A stretch of DNA of 64,000 nucleotides from Panicum virgatum (Eukaryota; Streptophyta; Magnoliopsida; Poales; Poaceae). The notes beneath the pieces were generated by a model. It had not been told where the DNA came from. It searched no databases and worked only from the letters and a program-made list of their open reading frames with translations. Shown here in pieces: positions 24,240 to 35,973 of this stretch (the first letter of the stretch is position 1; each line of letters starts with the position of its first letter). A program made the translations under genes and the position numbers. The DNA lies in contig NC_053150.1 in NCBI RefSeq assembly GCF_016808335.1, positions 29,034,030 to 29,098,029 of the forward strand. Direction: 5' to 3'.

Positions 24240-25743
24240 GGGGTTTTTACATTTTTACTATTATAACGGATGACACTAGCTCAATTATCACTCTTAAAAT
24301 GACGTCTACATATTTAGCACTCTTGTTTCGCGGCTCTTTCATTTCGCGGCTCTTTCATTTCTACCACTTTGGCTGATATGACCCGCCACGTCGGCCAGAC
24401 ACGATAGCGCTGTCAGCAAGCTCGCGCGAAATATCCTCACTGCCCCTAATCTCCTCCGCTCTTCTCCCTCTCCGAAAACTGGGTGCTACAGCTTCTCTCA
24501 CTGCCAGGTGGGGAACTTGTCAGCTTGGTCCTCCACCTCCGGCGCCTTTGCCCACGAACACGACGGCTCGGCTCCCCCGCGGCGCCGCAGCCGCGGACGA
24601 CCCGGAAGCGCCGCCCCTCGGGGCCTGCCGTCTCTCCCGCCGCCGGCCTTGAGCCCCTCGCGGGCGCCGCCCCTCCCGCGCGATACCCATGGCCGCCGCC
24701 GATCTTGGGCAGATCTCCACGCCTCCGTCTGCCGCCGGCGCGGAAGTCGCAGCCCCGGTCGCCGGAGCCGGAGCCCGAGCGTCTGCCTCCGGCAGCGCTG
24801 CGCCGCCCGACCAGCAGGAGGGCGCGGCCCCAGCGGCTACGGCTTTGCGGCCGATCTCAGGCTGTTGTCAGCGAGGTCCACACGGACGAGCCGCTGGAGC
24901 CGGGCGACGGCGTCGGGGATGGCGCCGGAGATGTGGTTGCGGGACAGGTAGAGCGTGCGCAGCAGGACGTTGGCGCTGGAGATCCTGGCCTCCACGTCGG
25001 CCACGGGGGAGTTGCAGCAGGCGGCGAGCTCCTTGACCGCCAGTACCGGCGGGGACGGGGGGGTGGCGGCGCCGCAGCCGGAGGAGGAGGAGGAGAGGGC
25101 GAGGTGGGAGCGCGGGCTGGGCGTGGGGCTGGGGCTGAAGCCGCCGCTGGTGTTGGTGCTGCGGCGCCTCTTGCGGGCCTCGAGTGACTCGAGCACCTGC
25201 TGCAGCTCCCGGATGAAGTCGATGGCGCCGCTGATGATGGAGGCCTGGTCGCCGCGCTTGATGTAGAGCGCCGGCGTCAGGGACGGGAGCACCTTGAGGT
25301 GGTCGTTCATCTGCCGCCGCCGGTTGCGCTCCACCGCGATGTGCGACATTCTGCTGCCTGCTGCAGCTGATCACGTTCGATAATAGATGGGTGATCGATC
25401 GAGATGGTCGATGTGATCGATTTAGCTAGCTAGCTGCAAACACAACAACGACACTACCCAGCTGATCGAGGTGGAGGACGAAGCTGACCAGTGGAGCCCA
25501 CTTGGCAGTGAGAGAAGCTGTGGGACCTAACTGTCAAAGAGGGAGAACAGAGGAGGATATCAAGGACAGCGAGGACATTTTGTGTGAGGCACCATTGTGT
25601 CAGACCGCCGTGGCAAGCTACGTCAGCCAAAGTGGTAAAAATGAAAGAGCCGCGAAACAAGAGTGCTAAATATATAGACGTCATTTTAAGAGGGATAATC
25701 GAGCGAGTGCCATCCGTTATAATGATAAAAATGTAAAAACCCC
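24240..25743. mobile_element. inner Pack-MULE (1504 bp)
   Basis: The terminal inverted repeats start GGGGTTTTTACATTTTTA on the left and on the inverted right end. They stay strongly similar for about 130 bp, and weaker similarity continues to about 290 bp (to near 24535, and from near 25455). Flanking 9-mers CCGAGGTGG (24231-24239) and CTGAGGTGG (25744-25752) match 8 of 9, the TSD size of Mutator elements. The interior holds host-derived coding sequence and no transposase, which defines a Pack-MULE. Confidence 0.82.
24837..25349 (-). CDS. chimeric ORF: MUTE-like bHLH joined to LRR fragment, inside a Pack-MULE
   Basis: 170 residues. Residues 1-132 match the start of the stomatal bHLH factor MUTE as I know the family: the initiator Met with basic region [14 protein letters not shown], helix 1, loop KRGDQASII, helix 2 [21 protein letters not shown], a Ser/Pro-rich linker, then [23 protein letters not shown]. 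After LLRT (about residue 132, near 24953) the frame continues into a leucine-rich repeat, [14 protein letters not shown] then [11 protein letters not shown], and ends at a stop. Two unrelated genes are thus fused in frame. Pro22 replaces the usual Arg in helix 1 (LPSL for LRSL) and could break the helix. The ACT-like C terminus of MUTE is absent. Whether it is expressed is unknown; if so it might act as a dominant interfering or silencing source. Confidence 0.75.
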   Translation of the reverse strand: MSHIAVERNRRRQMNDHLKVLPSLTPALYIKRGDQASIISGAIDFIRELQQVLESLEARKRRRSTNTSGGFSPSPTPSPRSHLALSSSSSGCGAATPPSPPVLAVKELAACCNSPVADVEARISSANVLLRTLYLSRNHISGAIPDAVARLQRLVRVDLADNSLRSAAKP

Positions 25744-26002
25744 CTGAGGTGGGAGACCAAGCTGACGAGTGAGGCCCACCTGGCAGTGAGATATCTGCAG
25801 GACTCAGTTGTCGGAGAGAGGAGATCCCAGATAGGGAGGATATTTCACACCCCTAAACTAACAGGGTGTTAGCGTGCTATGTCTGCATGGTTTGTTACAT
25901 TCGCAAAAAATTTAAATTTTGTAAAGTTAAATTTATTTTTACTGGTATAGTTGTATGTGCTATTATAAAAATGACAATGTGATGAACGGTATATCTACTC
26001 CC

Positions 26003-27190
26003 AAGTAACGAGGCCAAAGATTTCAGGCATTCACACCTACCGAGCCAGAGCGGCATAAATTACTGCGCTGGGCATCATGCAAGTCCGCTCGCCCCACATC
26101 CGCAAATTTGTTATGGCTACACAATTTAAATAATCTGCTTGCCCACATCACCAACTACACATGCTATGCCTAGGGAGTAGGGTGGTAACAAATCATGATT
26201 CTAGTAATTTCTTCACAATCAAATTTAATTTTTATATATTTTAGCTCAAAATTAAATAAAATTAGAGTCTGATTCTAGTAATCTCTTCACAATCAAATTC
26301 ATCTTTATATATTTTTAACTTAAAATTATATAAAATTAGAGTATGATCTTCTATAGCTGGATCATTAGATTATCTAAACAAAACTCTTTACCACCCCATA
26401 GCCCGAAAAGTGATTCTATAGAGAAAGAGAATAAAAATCTCTACCAAACGATTCAGCGGTTCAGAGACAGACTAAAATTATTTAGTGGATTCAACCTGAA
26501 ACCAGAAAAACGTATTTCCCAGTCGAATCAAAATTAGTTTCTCTCCGTCAACCTTTCTTTGAACCTGCCAGACAAGGCCTATATATGTCATAGTGTTTCA
26601 CTTAGTCTAAATTATGTGTTAATATTCCTATGCGTGAGTCGAATCTCTTAAAGACCAGATTGGGCCACGTCACCTCAAATCCCCTACCGTCCGATCTTAC
26701 ACAAATCCTGGCAGGAAATCTTATCGGAGATTGGACTACGTCACCTCAAATAATCCCTACCGTTCGATCTTACATCAAGCCATGAAAACTTGGGCTGAGG
26801 CGCATGGCTTGCCTCATCCTCGGGCCATCCCCAACCCTCTACCTAGGATGGTTTCCATAGCATTGATTATACTGCCACCTAGAATGTTTAGCTTATGTGG
26901 CACTATATTAAATGAGAGAATGTGTGTGAAGAGATGAAAAAACTGGGTCTCATGCAAGACCCAGTTTCTACACAAGAACTAATGCACTAGATGCTACCAA
27001 ATTTTGCATTGGGAGAGAGTAGTGTCCTCATAACAACTAAACAACAAATATGATTAGTTGATAGGAGAGAGAATAATTGAGTAAGTATTAATTGTTGACC
27101 CATAGGAAAAAACTATGCATTGAGGGTTGTAGTTTCTAAACATAATGTTTTGCTTATGTGGCGGCATATGCCACTACCTATAGACACTAT
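26003..27190. other. intergenic AT-rich DNA
   Basis: No gene recognised. A short local duplication is visible: a sequence with CACGTCACCTCAAATCCCCTACCG at 26665-26700 recurs with variation at 26738-26775. Confidence 0.5.
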
Positions 27191-27480
27191 CCCCCGTTTG
27201 GTTTGTACTGTGCAAGTAAATAGTGATTTTGACGGCTAATTATGGTGTCAAACAAAACCAGTTTACAAAACCAACTTCAGAACCCCCACGCAAATGACCC
27301 TGAAGAATCTAATGAGGCATTTGTTACTGTAGCATCACTGTAGCAAATCATCGATTAATTACCGTCATTAGATTCGTCGCGAAAAGTTACACCCATCTCT
27401 GAATAGGTTTTGCAAATAGACTTCATTTAATACATCATGCATGCGAGATTCTTTTGTAGAATGGAAGGAAACAAACAAGA
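27191..27480. mobile_element. MITE-like sequence
   Basis: Opens CCGTTTGGTTTG and closes with a purine-rich GGAAACAAACAAG, an imperfect inverse. The interior has ACTGTAGCATCACTGTAGC and CATTAGATTCGTCGCG, stock sequences of grass MITEs. Superfamily and TSD not determined. Confidence 0.45.
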
Positions 27481-27589
27481 CCTATAGGTTGGGACTGGTC
27501 TCAGCTATCTACCTTCTCGATCCTTCCGCGGCGTTGCCCTCTTGCGATTTCTCGTATCACGATTCACGAATCACGACTCACAAGCGGCC

Positions 27590-28090
27590 GGCGGCGCGGC
27601 CATTCATCTTTGCTTATACTGGCCATGAACCCGGCGGTGCTGTAGCAGCGGAGGATCAGCCTGCAGGGTTCACCCACGGCGGCAAGGTCCACCCCGTGGC
27701 GCAGGTGACCACGCACATGGATGCCGCCTACTTCATAGGGCTCATCAACGGGAGGTAGAGGTGTGAGGCCGAGCCGCCGAGGCGATGCAGGAAGAGGTGG
27801 TACGGTGGATCTGACCAGCGCGGGGCAGTGGCGCGAGGCATCGAATACGTGGGCACATCTCCTGTCGCGGCTGCGAAGCGCCACGGGGCTCGCGTCGCTG
27901 TTCGACATGGCAGTGGAGATGCCCCTGGAGGCCGTGGCCCCGGAACTCTTCAACGACTCCTGAGGGCGGCGTTGGGCACCCAGGCCGGGGGCGCGCCATG
28001 GCTTGTGCATAGCTCGGCGGTGGAAGTGGCGTCCCGCAATGATGTGATGAAGAGCGTGAAGCCGGCGGGGAATCATGAAGCCAAAATCAA
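27590..28090. pseudogene. unidentified GC-rich gene remnant
   Basis: GC-rich island in AT-rich DNA with coding-like composition. Open pieces on the plus strand read GGFTHGGKVHPVAQVTT and then GLASLFDMAVEMPLEAVAPEL, separated by a stop and frame changes. I recognise no family. It may be a captured exon in an element that the LINE downstream later interrupted. Confidence 0.3.
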
Positions 28091-28159
28091 CCATGGTAGC
28101 ATTAGGATTTAGGAGAGAACAGCAGTGCTTCCCCTCTCTCAGGTACCTCACCGCCGCAG

Positions 28160-31100
28160 ATGTCCAGTAGTGCTGCGATTGTGCACTCAACTGTAGGTGG
28201 CGAGAGTTCGAGAGAGGAGTCGGCAATCGAGCTCGGTGCAAACCAAATAATAGATGGGATCTTCTCCGATCAAATGATGGACAAGGATCTCGCCGACCGC
28301 CTGGATTTCAACCTTGGTTTGTCTTTTCAAGAAGACATTCGGCATCGTTTTCGATCACCGGTACATCACCCCTCTCCCTCTCCCGTTGGCTCGTTCCTGT
28401 TACTTGCAACTTTTCGGCGTTTTCTCTTCCGTCTTACGGAGGAGTCAGTGGCTCTTGCCTTGGAATCTTGTTTGGGTGGTCGTGCTTCGGATTTTCACGT
28501 CCAATTCTTAAGCAACAACCACTTTCGTTTCTCGGTTTTCTCCAAAGAAGTGGGGTTTCAGATCTATAAGCTCCGACGTGTAACAACTCAGCTCTTTGAT
28601 GTCTACTTTCATCTCTGGAACAATGGCACACCCCACTGGGAAAAAGAGAAACGTGCTTGGGAAATTGAACAAGAAGAAGAATGGACTCGAGTGTACTCCA
28701 AAAGAGAGAAGAGATCCTTGAAAAAACAGGAGAACTCCCAGAAACGAGTTCGGTTTGCGAAAAAGCTTGTTCAATCTCCAAAGATCAACAGCCCCCTGGT
28801 GACTCTGAATTTTGGCTCTTTCAAAACCAAAGTTGATCCTTCTAGTCCAGGTTCCTTTCAATGATGTGTTTTTACCCCTAGCAGTAAGAACTCTTCTTCA
28901 GATCGGGTGCGAGCTTCTCCCCGTGTTCTTCGCGATTCAGATGGTTTGAACGATCCGGAATTACAGGCCCAATCCTTGGATCCCATTTCAAATTCGATTT
29001 TGAAGAAGCGTTGTTCTCGCTGTCTCAGCCCAGAACATAGCAGATGGGCCTGCTCCTCGGAAGTCAGGTGCAGGGTCTGTTTCATCTTCGGGCATTTCGA
29101 AAAGCAGTGCAAGCAGCGGCCTAAGTCCATTCGGAAGTGGAGGCCTAAGTCTATGATGACAAATTCTAAGCCCAAGTTAGCCTGGAGGCCCAAGATGCCA
29201 ATGCCAACACGGGAAACTGAAACGGAGCCGGATCTCAAGCACCAATTTAGGGACGGCACTGTTGTCGACAACAGCGAAAACCCTGAACCTAGCCCCGTAT
29301 CCGGCCCCCCCGATCCTTCAGCTTCCCCTGCTCAGCTACAGGATCCAATCTACACAGTGCCAATCTCCCCAAATTTGTCCCCACAATTCACGAACCCTAG
29401 CCCGGTCGAAATTGCCGAGGCCGATCAAGCATCAATGGCGAACTTCCCCGTCAACCCGCAACCTTACCTCGTCGCCGGCTTAACCGTTGAGCATGGCTGG
29501 AACAAGCCGGCCAGAGGTCGCATGGCGCTGGGCGGTGAACCAATGCGAGAGCATGAAGATTATGCAATTGTCTCCATCAACCCAATGCCAGCGCATGCTG
29601 ATCAACTTCGCCCAACACTCAACTTGGTATGTGACTTCTTAGAACATTCGCAGAGAGTGCGCATTCTTGCTTCTCATCTGTCACCACTTGGACTGGGCCT
29701 GATCAAACTGCGGACTGTAGCTCAGCGTGATTAGTTAGTGCGGGTTTCCCCTTTACAACTGGGTCAGAATCACCAAGTCACCATTGTTAAACATGATGAG
29801 GGGATAAATGCCAGATCATGTGCTTATGTTCGTGTCTGTTGGATCATGTTCTTGTCTTTTCCTCTTGATTTTCAAAAAGATCTCTACATACATGCTGCGG
29901 TGGCACCCTATGGCAGGCTCTTAGAATGGTACAGAGATGATAACAAGTCTAGAATCCTGGCACAAGTACTTTTGCTGAGCCCCAATAGAGTTCCCAGAAG
30001 TCTGATTGTTTCGAGAGGCACCATGATTGGAGGTATGGGGCGCTCCTGGTCGGTGCCCGTGTTCATCTTAAATGGACACTTCCCAGACGCTTTCCCAGCT
30101 GACAAGGACCCGGTTCCCTTTGATGGAGATGCCCACCCAGAGCACCCACCAATTGTTCTTGGCCCACACCCCCAGCAAGATTCTGATTGGCAAGAAGAAC
30201 ATAATGGTGCTGCAGAAGGCTTGGGAGCTTTTGGAGGAGACCCTCACCCACAGAACCAGATTCATGCACAAATTGATCATGTTGAGGACAACATGGATAT
30301 AGATGAGGAGGATCAGGACCAGGATGAGGATGGCTGGCCTGCTTGGGACCCGGCAATCTTTGCAGCAGATCAACCTCAGCAACATGGGCAAAATGCTGAG
30401 CAAGCTCCTCCCCCACAGCATTTCATAGATCTCGACATGTCTGGCTCTTCCATGCGTTTCCTAAGAGCCACCGGACCCGACATCAATATCAGTGAAGTGT
30501 TCCAGGGCCCCAGTTCAGGTGACAGCAACTCCTCAACTTCAAGTGATGCCTCTTCTGGCATCAATGAGGAAGTTGCCCATTTCAATGCAACTCATAGCTT
30601 CTGTGCCACTGCTCTGATATTCCACAGGAAAGGCATACCAAGCACTGACCTCCCAGATCAAACTTTTCAGCAAGGTGCAGTAATCAGAATTAGGCCCATT
30701 CTTATTGACAGCCCAATACTTACTCAGTCTGAAACACCTGTCAAACCGACTGGCTTTGAACTGGTTCCTTGGCAACCCTGCATCCCTGCCTTGCTCCTCC
30801 AACTCTGGCCAAGTGTGGTCACAGCCTGGAAAGATAAACAGCTCGCCACTGCTTGCCAGGAAGAGCTTGCAGAAGGCCCAAGTGCTTCTGGCCCATCTCA
30901 GTTTGAATTTCATTGCAGCCCAGCCCAAATATCTCAGGAAGCACAACCTGGCCCAGGAACTACCAGAAACAAAAAGAAGAAGATAGTCAGGACTGGTAAC
31001 GTTTCGCTACCTGGAACTATAGCTAACTCAGCTAGCCCTTTGGCTGAAACCAGTGTGCGTAGAAGCTCAAGACTGAACAACCCAGATGGTTTTCGTGCAA

Positions 31101-31327
31101 TCCGGCTAGAGCATGAGCCTGCTAAGAAACGTAAGATCAGCATTGTCCAGATAGATGCTGAGACAGGAAAAGCTGGACCTGTTCCTCTTTCAGTTCTTCG
31201 TGGTTGGGGTATAGACTGTGGAGTCGCTCCTGGCGAGCTCTCCATTGACAAGCTTTTGCAGGAACCTTCAGACATTGTTCCAAATGCAGACACAACAAAA
31301 GAAGAAGAAGCTGTTGCCCAGGCTTAA
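28160..31327 (+). pseudogene. LINE ORF1 (RNA-binding Gag-like protein), two in-frame stops
   Basis: One continuous frame of 1056 codons including the stop, interrupted only by TGA at 28862-28864 and TAG at 29732-29734. The N-terminal domain (LLLATFRRFLFRL, then FRFSVFSKEVGFQIY) resembles the DUF4283-type domain of plant LINE ORF1 proteins. A cysteine-rich CCHC-like region, CSRCLSPEHSRWAC then CRVCFIFGHFEKQC, lies at about 29010-29112. A long acidic and Pro-rich C terminus follows. ORF1 proteins coat LINE RNA. Its length is large for a plant ORF1. Confidence 0.8.
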
Positions 31328-31527
31328 AGGGAATCCCAAAGGATTGCGGGTTACTACAACTCATCCGACACTACCTTTATCCAGCTTCCTTTCTCCACCT
31401 TTGGGCACTGAATTATCTTGTGTGGTACTTTTTATTCTTTGTATGAGTTGCTCTGCCTTTATGGTTGTTTCTCTCCTGCCTTTGGTTGTCCAGGCAGGCT
31501 TTAAACATGCTCGTTATCTGGTCTTAA

Positions 31528-34500
31528 ATGAATAGTCATTCATGGAATATCTTGTGCTGGAACATCCGAGGGATCAATTCGTCTGATAAATGGGATGCGA
31601 TTAGAAATAAGATCGAGGAAAGTACTTGCTCTGTCATCTGCCTGCAAGAGACAACGAGAGAAAACTTTGATATCTCGTTTATCCGTAATTTTGCCCCGAG
31701 ACGTTTTGACTGCTTTGATTTCACCCCCTCGGTGGGTGCATCAGGGGGCCTTCTAGTTCTCTAGGCAAGTTCTTTCTTCACGGGAGTGGTCTTTGAAAAA
31801 CTCCAATTTTCAATCACAGTTGACTTTTCCTCCATGCACAGTGGAGAATGCTGGAGGTTAACCAACATCTACGGCCCCTGTACTGAGCCAGATCGATCGG
31901 CTTTCATAAACTGGTTCAGAAATTGTGATGTCTCTGATTCCATAAACTAGCTATTTATGGGTGATTTCAACTTTTACCGTTTGTTAGAAAATAGAAACAG
32001 ACCTGGTGGCAATCTCACAGACACTTTGATTTTCAACGATGCAATTGATCATTTGGGACTCATTGAACTCCCCCTAAAAGGAAGAAGTTACACTTGGAGC
32101 AACATGCAGGCAAACCCACTTTTAGAACAGCTAGACTGGTTTTTCACATCTCCCAATTGGACTTTGAATTTCCCAATAACAGAAGTTCTACCTTTAGCCA
32201 AGATCACCTCAGACCATATTCCGTGTAAAATTGCAATCAACACAAAAATACCAAGAGCAAATATTTTCATATTCGAGAGCTTTTGGGTTGAACATGAAGG
32301 TTTCTTTGAGACAGTACAAAGCAGCTGGGCTAGTACCAGCAACACCAATCCAGCAAGAAACATCTCAGGCAAATTCAAAAGGCTCAGAGCTGATATGAAA
32401 GCATGGAGCAAAACTCTTTCCAACCTGAATCTGCTAATTGGAAACTGCAATGCTGTGATTGGCCATCTGGATTCAATTGAAGAAGTGAGACTTCTATATA
32501 ACCCAGAAATGAACCTTCGTTTGATCTTGAAAAGGCAGCTAAGAACCTTCCTAAGATACAAAAATGAATACTGGAAGAAGATGTTCAGAAATAACAAAAT
32601 CAAATTTGGGGATGAATGTACTAAATTCTTTCATGCAATGGCAACCATTTCTTATAGAAGGAATGCTATCCCCCAAATTCTTAATGAAAGTGGCGCTTGG
32701 ATACAAGATCATGATGGCAAGGCTGGCCTTCTTTGGAATGCTTTCAGAAATAGAATGGGAGTGGACCCTGACACCACAATGGTCTTTGATTTGGAAACTC
32801 TAGTGCAGTCCAGAACCTCTTTATCTGAGTTAGCTGAGAATTTTCAGCTAGAGGAAATTGACCAGATAGTTAGAAGTATGCCCACTGATAAAGCACCAGG
32901 GCCAGATGGCTTTAATGGTCTTTTTCTTAAGAAATGTTGGCCAATAATAAAGCATGACTTCTATTCCTTGTGTGAGAGCTTTTTTAACAATGATCTCTGC
33001 CTTGAAAGCATCAACAGTTCTTTCATAGTACTAGTCCCCAAGAAAAATAATCCAGAGACTGTAAATGATTATAGGCCAATCTCCTTGATGAACATCAGCC
33101 TGAAATTGTTGACCAAAATCCTAGCAGATCGTCTTCAGAAAATCATTATCACTTTGATTCACAGGAACCAGTATGGCTTCATCAAGTCAAGAACAATACA
33201 AGATTGTTTAGCATGGAGCTTTGAATATATTCACCAATGTCATCAATCCAAAAGAGAGATCATCATCCTTAAGCTTGACTTTGAAAAGGCTTTCGATACT
33301 ATTGCACATCAAACCATAATTAAAATGCTGTTTCACCTTGGCTTTCCTAGCAGATGGATTGATTGGATCACAAACATACTTGCCTCTGGGTCTTCAGCAG
33401 TACTCTTAAATGGGGTACCTGGAAAAATTTTCAAGTGTAAAAGAGGAGTTAGGCAGGGAGACCCACTCTCCCCCCTACTTTTTGTTTTGGCAGCAGAACT
33501 CCTGCAAATCCTAGTCAACAGAGCTGCTTCATCCAATCTACTAGTCCCACCTTTATCCCAACCAAATGAGGATTTCCCCATTGTGCAGTATGCTGATGAC
33601 ACCTTACTAATCATGCAAGCTGATGCAAGACAACTCCTATTTTTAAAAGCACTACTAGCTTCCTTTGCTGAGTCAACAGGGCTTAAAGTAAATTATAGTA
33701 AATCTCAGATGCTCCCCATTAATGTTTCCCAAGAGAAAATTGAGCTTCTTGCCAATACTTTTGGCTGTTCAACTGGTTCCTTCCCCTTCACCTATCTAGG
33801 CGTGCCGATGGGGACAACAAAAGCCAAAATGGAAGATCTCACACCTTTAATGGATAGAGTTGAAAGATGCTTGTCTGGAAGTGCAACCTAGTTATCTTAT
33901 TCAGGAAGATTGCAAATGGTTAATGCAGCTATGACACCAATTGTCACATATATGCTCTGCACAATCAAGCTACCAAGAGGTGTAATTGAGAACATTGACA
34001 GAATGAGGAAGCAATTCTTATGGAGAGGTAATTCTGAAAAAACAAGAGGTGGAAACTTGGTAGCTTGGGAAACGGTTCAGAAACCAAAAGACAAAGGTGG
34101 TCTGGGGGTGATCAATCTTAGACTGCACAATGATGCCCTCTTGATGAAGCACCTCCATAAATTCTATAATCATGCAGATATACCTTGGGTTCAACTTATC
34201 TGGTTCAAATATTACCAAGACAAAGTGCCTCATGCCTCTAGGGAAGTTGGCTCATTCTGGTGGAAAGATGTCATGCGCTTAAACAATCTTTACCGTAGCT
34301 GCTCTCGTTGCATTGTTGGTGATGGATCCACAGTCTGCTTCTGGGAAGATAGATGGACAGACAACATCCTTTCCACTGACTTCCCAAGAATAGCTTCTTT
34401 CTCAAAATCAGAACATGTGTCTGTTCAGCAAGTAATGCAAACCCAGGACATGGAGGACATGTTCCATCTGCCACTCTCAGTACAAGCTTTAGAGGAATTA

Positions 34501-35118
34501 AATGATCTTCAGACAGTCATTTAGGAAGTAACCTATGATGCAAATCAAGATGACAAATGGCAACCTCTATGGGGCATTAATTTTTCTGCCAGGAAATACT
34601 ATGAACTTATCTATGGCACACTTGAGGCTCACCCAATCTTCCAGCAGATACATAAATCAAGATGCACACCAAGGGTGAAATTCTTTGTTTGGCTAGTCCT
34701 AGTGGACAAGCTGAACACCAAGACAATGCTCTCCAGAAGACATATATATGTGCATGGTAATAATATTTGTGTAATGTGTGACACAGGGGAGGAGGAGACT
34801 ATTGATCATCTCTTTTTCACTTGCCCTTTTGCAAGGCAGTGCTGGCTATCAATTAACATCAATTGGGATAATCTTCTGAGCCTAGAAGATAGATGGGTCC
34901 ATGCCAGATCAACAAATCATCAGCCTTTCTTCACTGAAGCTACAATGATTGCAGCATGGGAAATCTGGAAATTGAGGAATGACAAAATCTTTGAACATCA
35001 AGCAGCAAGCCATAATAGGTGGCTTTGTAATTTTAAGAGTCAATGCTTTGCTCAGTCGGTTAGATTCAAGGCTGACCTTAGGACAGCCTTTTGTTTTTGG
35101 TTAGATGGCTTCACTTAA
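31528..35118 (+). pseudogene. LINE ORF2: endonuclease, reverse transcriptase, zinc-binding domain; four in-frame TAG stops
   Basis: One frame of 1197 codons including the stop. Internal stops are TAG at 31762-31764, 31948-31950, 33889-33891 and 34522-34524. The apurinic-type endonuclease is recognised by [28 protein letters not shown] and SDHIPC. The RT core has [40 protein letters not shown] and the catalytic QYADDTLL near 33585. The C-terminal zf-RVT domain reads FFVWLVLVDKLNTKTML with a downstream C-x2-C and HLFFTCPFARQCW. This protein nicks the target and primes reverse transcription. Confidence 0.92.
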
Positions 35119-35216
35119 TGGTTTGTATCCGGAACTTGACTTCTGGTCTTTAATTTAATTTAAAGGTTTTTATACTGTGGGGATCTCCCCCACAGTTTTC
35201 CTTTCAAAAAAAAAAA

Positions 35217-35973
35217 TAGCGGGGTCTTCCACGAGCTCGCCAAGTCCCTATCTGCAGCCGCTGTAGGGATCAGCCACCACCAGCTCAACGAAATGCCCCA
35301 AAGTTCCTAACACGCTGCAGTAGAGTGCGCCTGCTACCTCCTCGTTCAACTATGGAAATGCTCTTGGTTGTATCTTGTAGAGCTAAATTTTAGCAGTTCA
35401 TAACAAAATTTATCACGGAGAGGAAAAGTAGCTTTAGTACCGAGCAGCTATTTAGTATCGGTTGCAGCACCCAGTACTAAGTGCACCACCACATAGCATT
35501 TAGTACCGATTGCAGCACCCAGTACTAAATGCACCACTACTTAGGAAAAAATATGCCCGGATAAATGCTTGTGTGCTGTGGTTCGAACTCGTGACCTGCA
35601 ACCTCGCGTGTAGTCTCTTCTATCATCTCACCCACACAACACATGTTAGTAGATATTAGATGTTATCCTTTTGAAGTAACACGTACGGATCATTTAGTAC
35701 CAGGACATAACACCATTAAGTACTAAATAGCTGGGGGTGGGGCCGTGGGGGGCCGGGAGGCATGTACCACATGGTCATAACACCAAAGGTACTAAATGGT
35801 AATATTTAGTACCGGATGGTGTTATAATCCGGTATTAAATGGCTTCAGAGATCGTCAAAATTTAGAACCGATACTAGTGGCTTCCGTGGCCCCTAAGGCC
35901 ATTTAGTATCTACCGGTCACAAAATGTGACCGGAACTAACACTTAGGGATGCATGCCTAGTTTTCTGGTAGTG
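35217..35973. mobile_element. terminal region of a CACTA element (one end only)
   Basis: 35957-35973 reads CTAGTTTTCTGGTAGTG, the inverse of a CACTACCAGAAAACTAG CACTA terminus. Upstream are subterminal repeats in both orientations of TTTAGTACCG/AGTACTAAA and GCAGCACCCAGTACTAA (35430-35900), typical of En/Spm relatives. TAT follows the end. The opposite terminus was not found, so it may be truncated or interrupted by the LINE. The boundary with the LINE tail is at 35216/35217. Confidence 0.65.

Larger units (their letters stand above)
23291..26002. mobile_element. outer Mutator-like element with long diverged terminal inverted repeats
   Basis: The left end 23291-23570 and the right end 25745-26002 are inverted relatives. 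On comparing the left with the reverse complement of the right, blocks such as CACCTACAACTATA/CACATACAACTATA and the subterminal CTTCTAGGTGG/CACTGCCAGGTGGG followed by GTCAGCTT align. GC-rich sequence lies between (23571-24230). No target duplication is clear, so the exact ends are approximate. The inner element 24240-25743 is inserted in it. Confidence 0.5.
28160..35216 (+). mobile_element. L1-type LINE (non-LTR retrotransposon), nearly full length
   Basis: Two large reading frames, ORF1 and ORF2, with an adenine tail at 35206-35216. The 5' end is uncertain; the coding part starts at 28160. No convincing target duplication was found next to the tail. The unit is about 7 kb, and the only damage to its frames is single stop codons. 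Confidence 0.9.

Noticed and set aside
35575..35600. GGTTCGAACTCGTGACC resembling a tRNA T-arm or SINE B box
   Set aside because: No matching A box, acceptor stem or cloverleaf; it lies in CACTA-type subterminal sequence.
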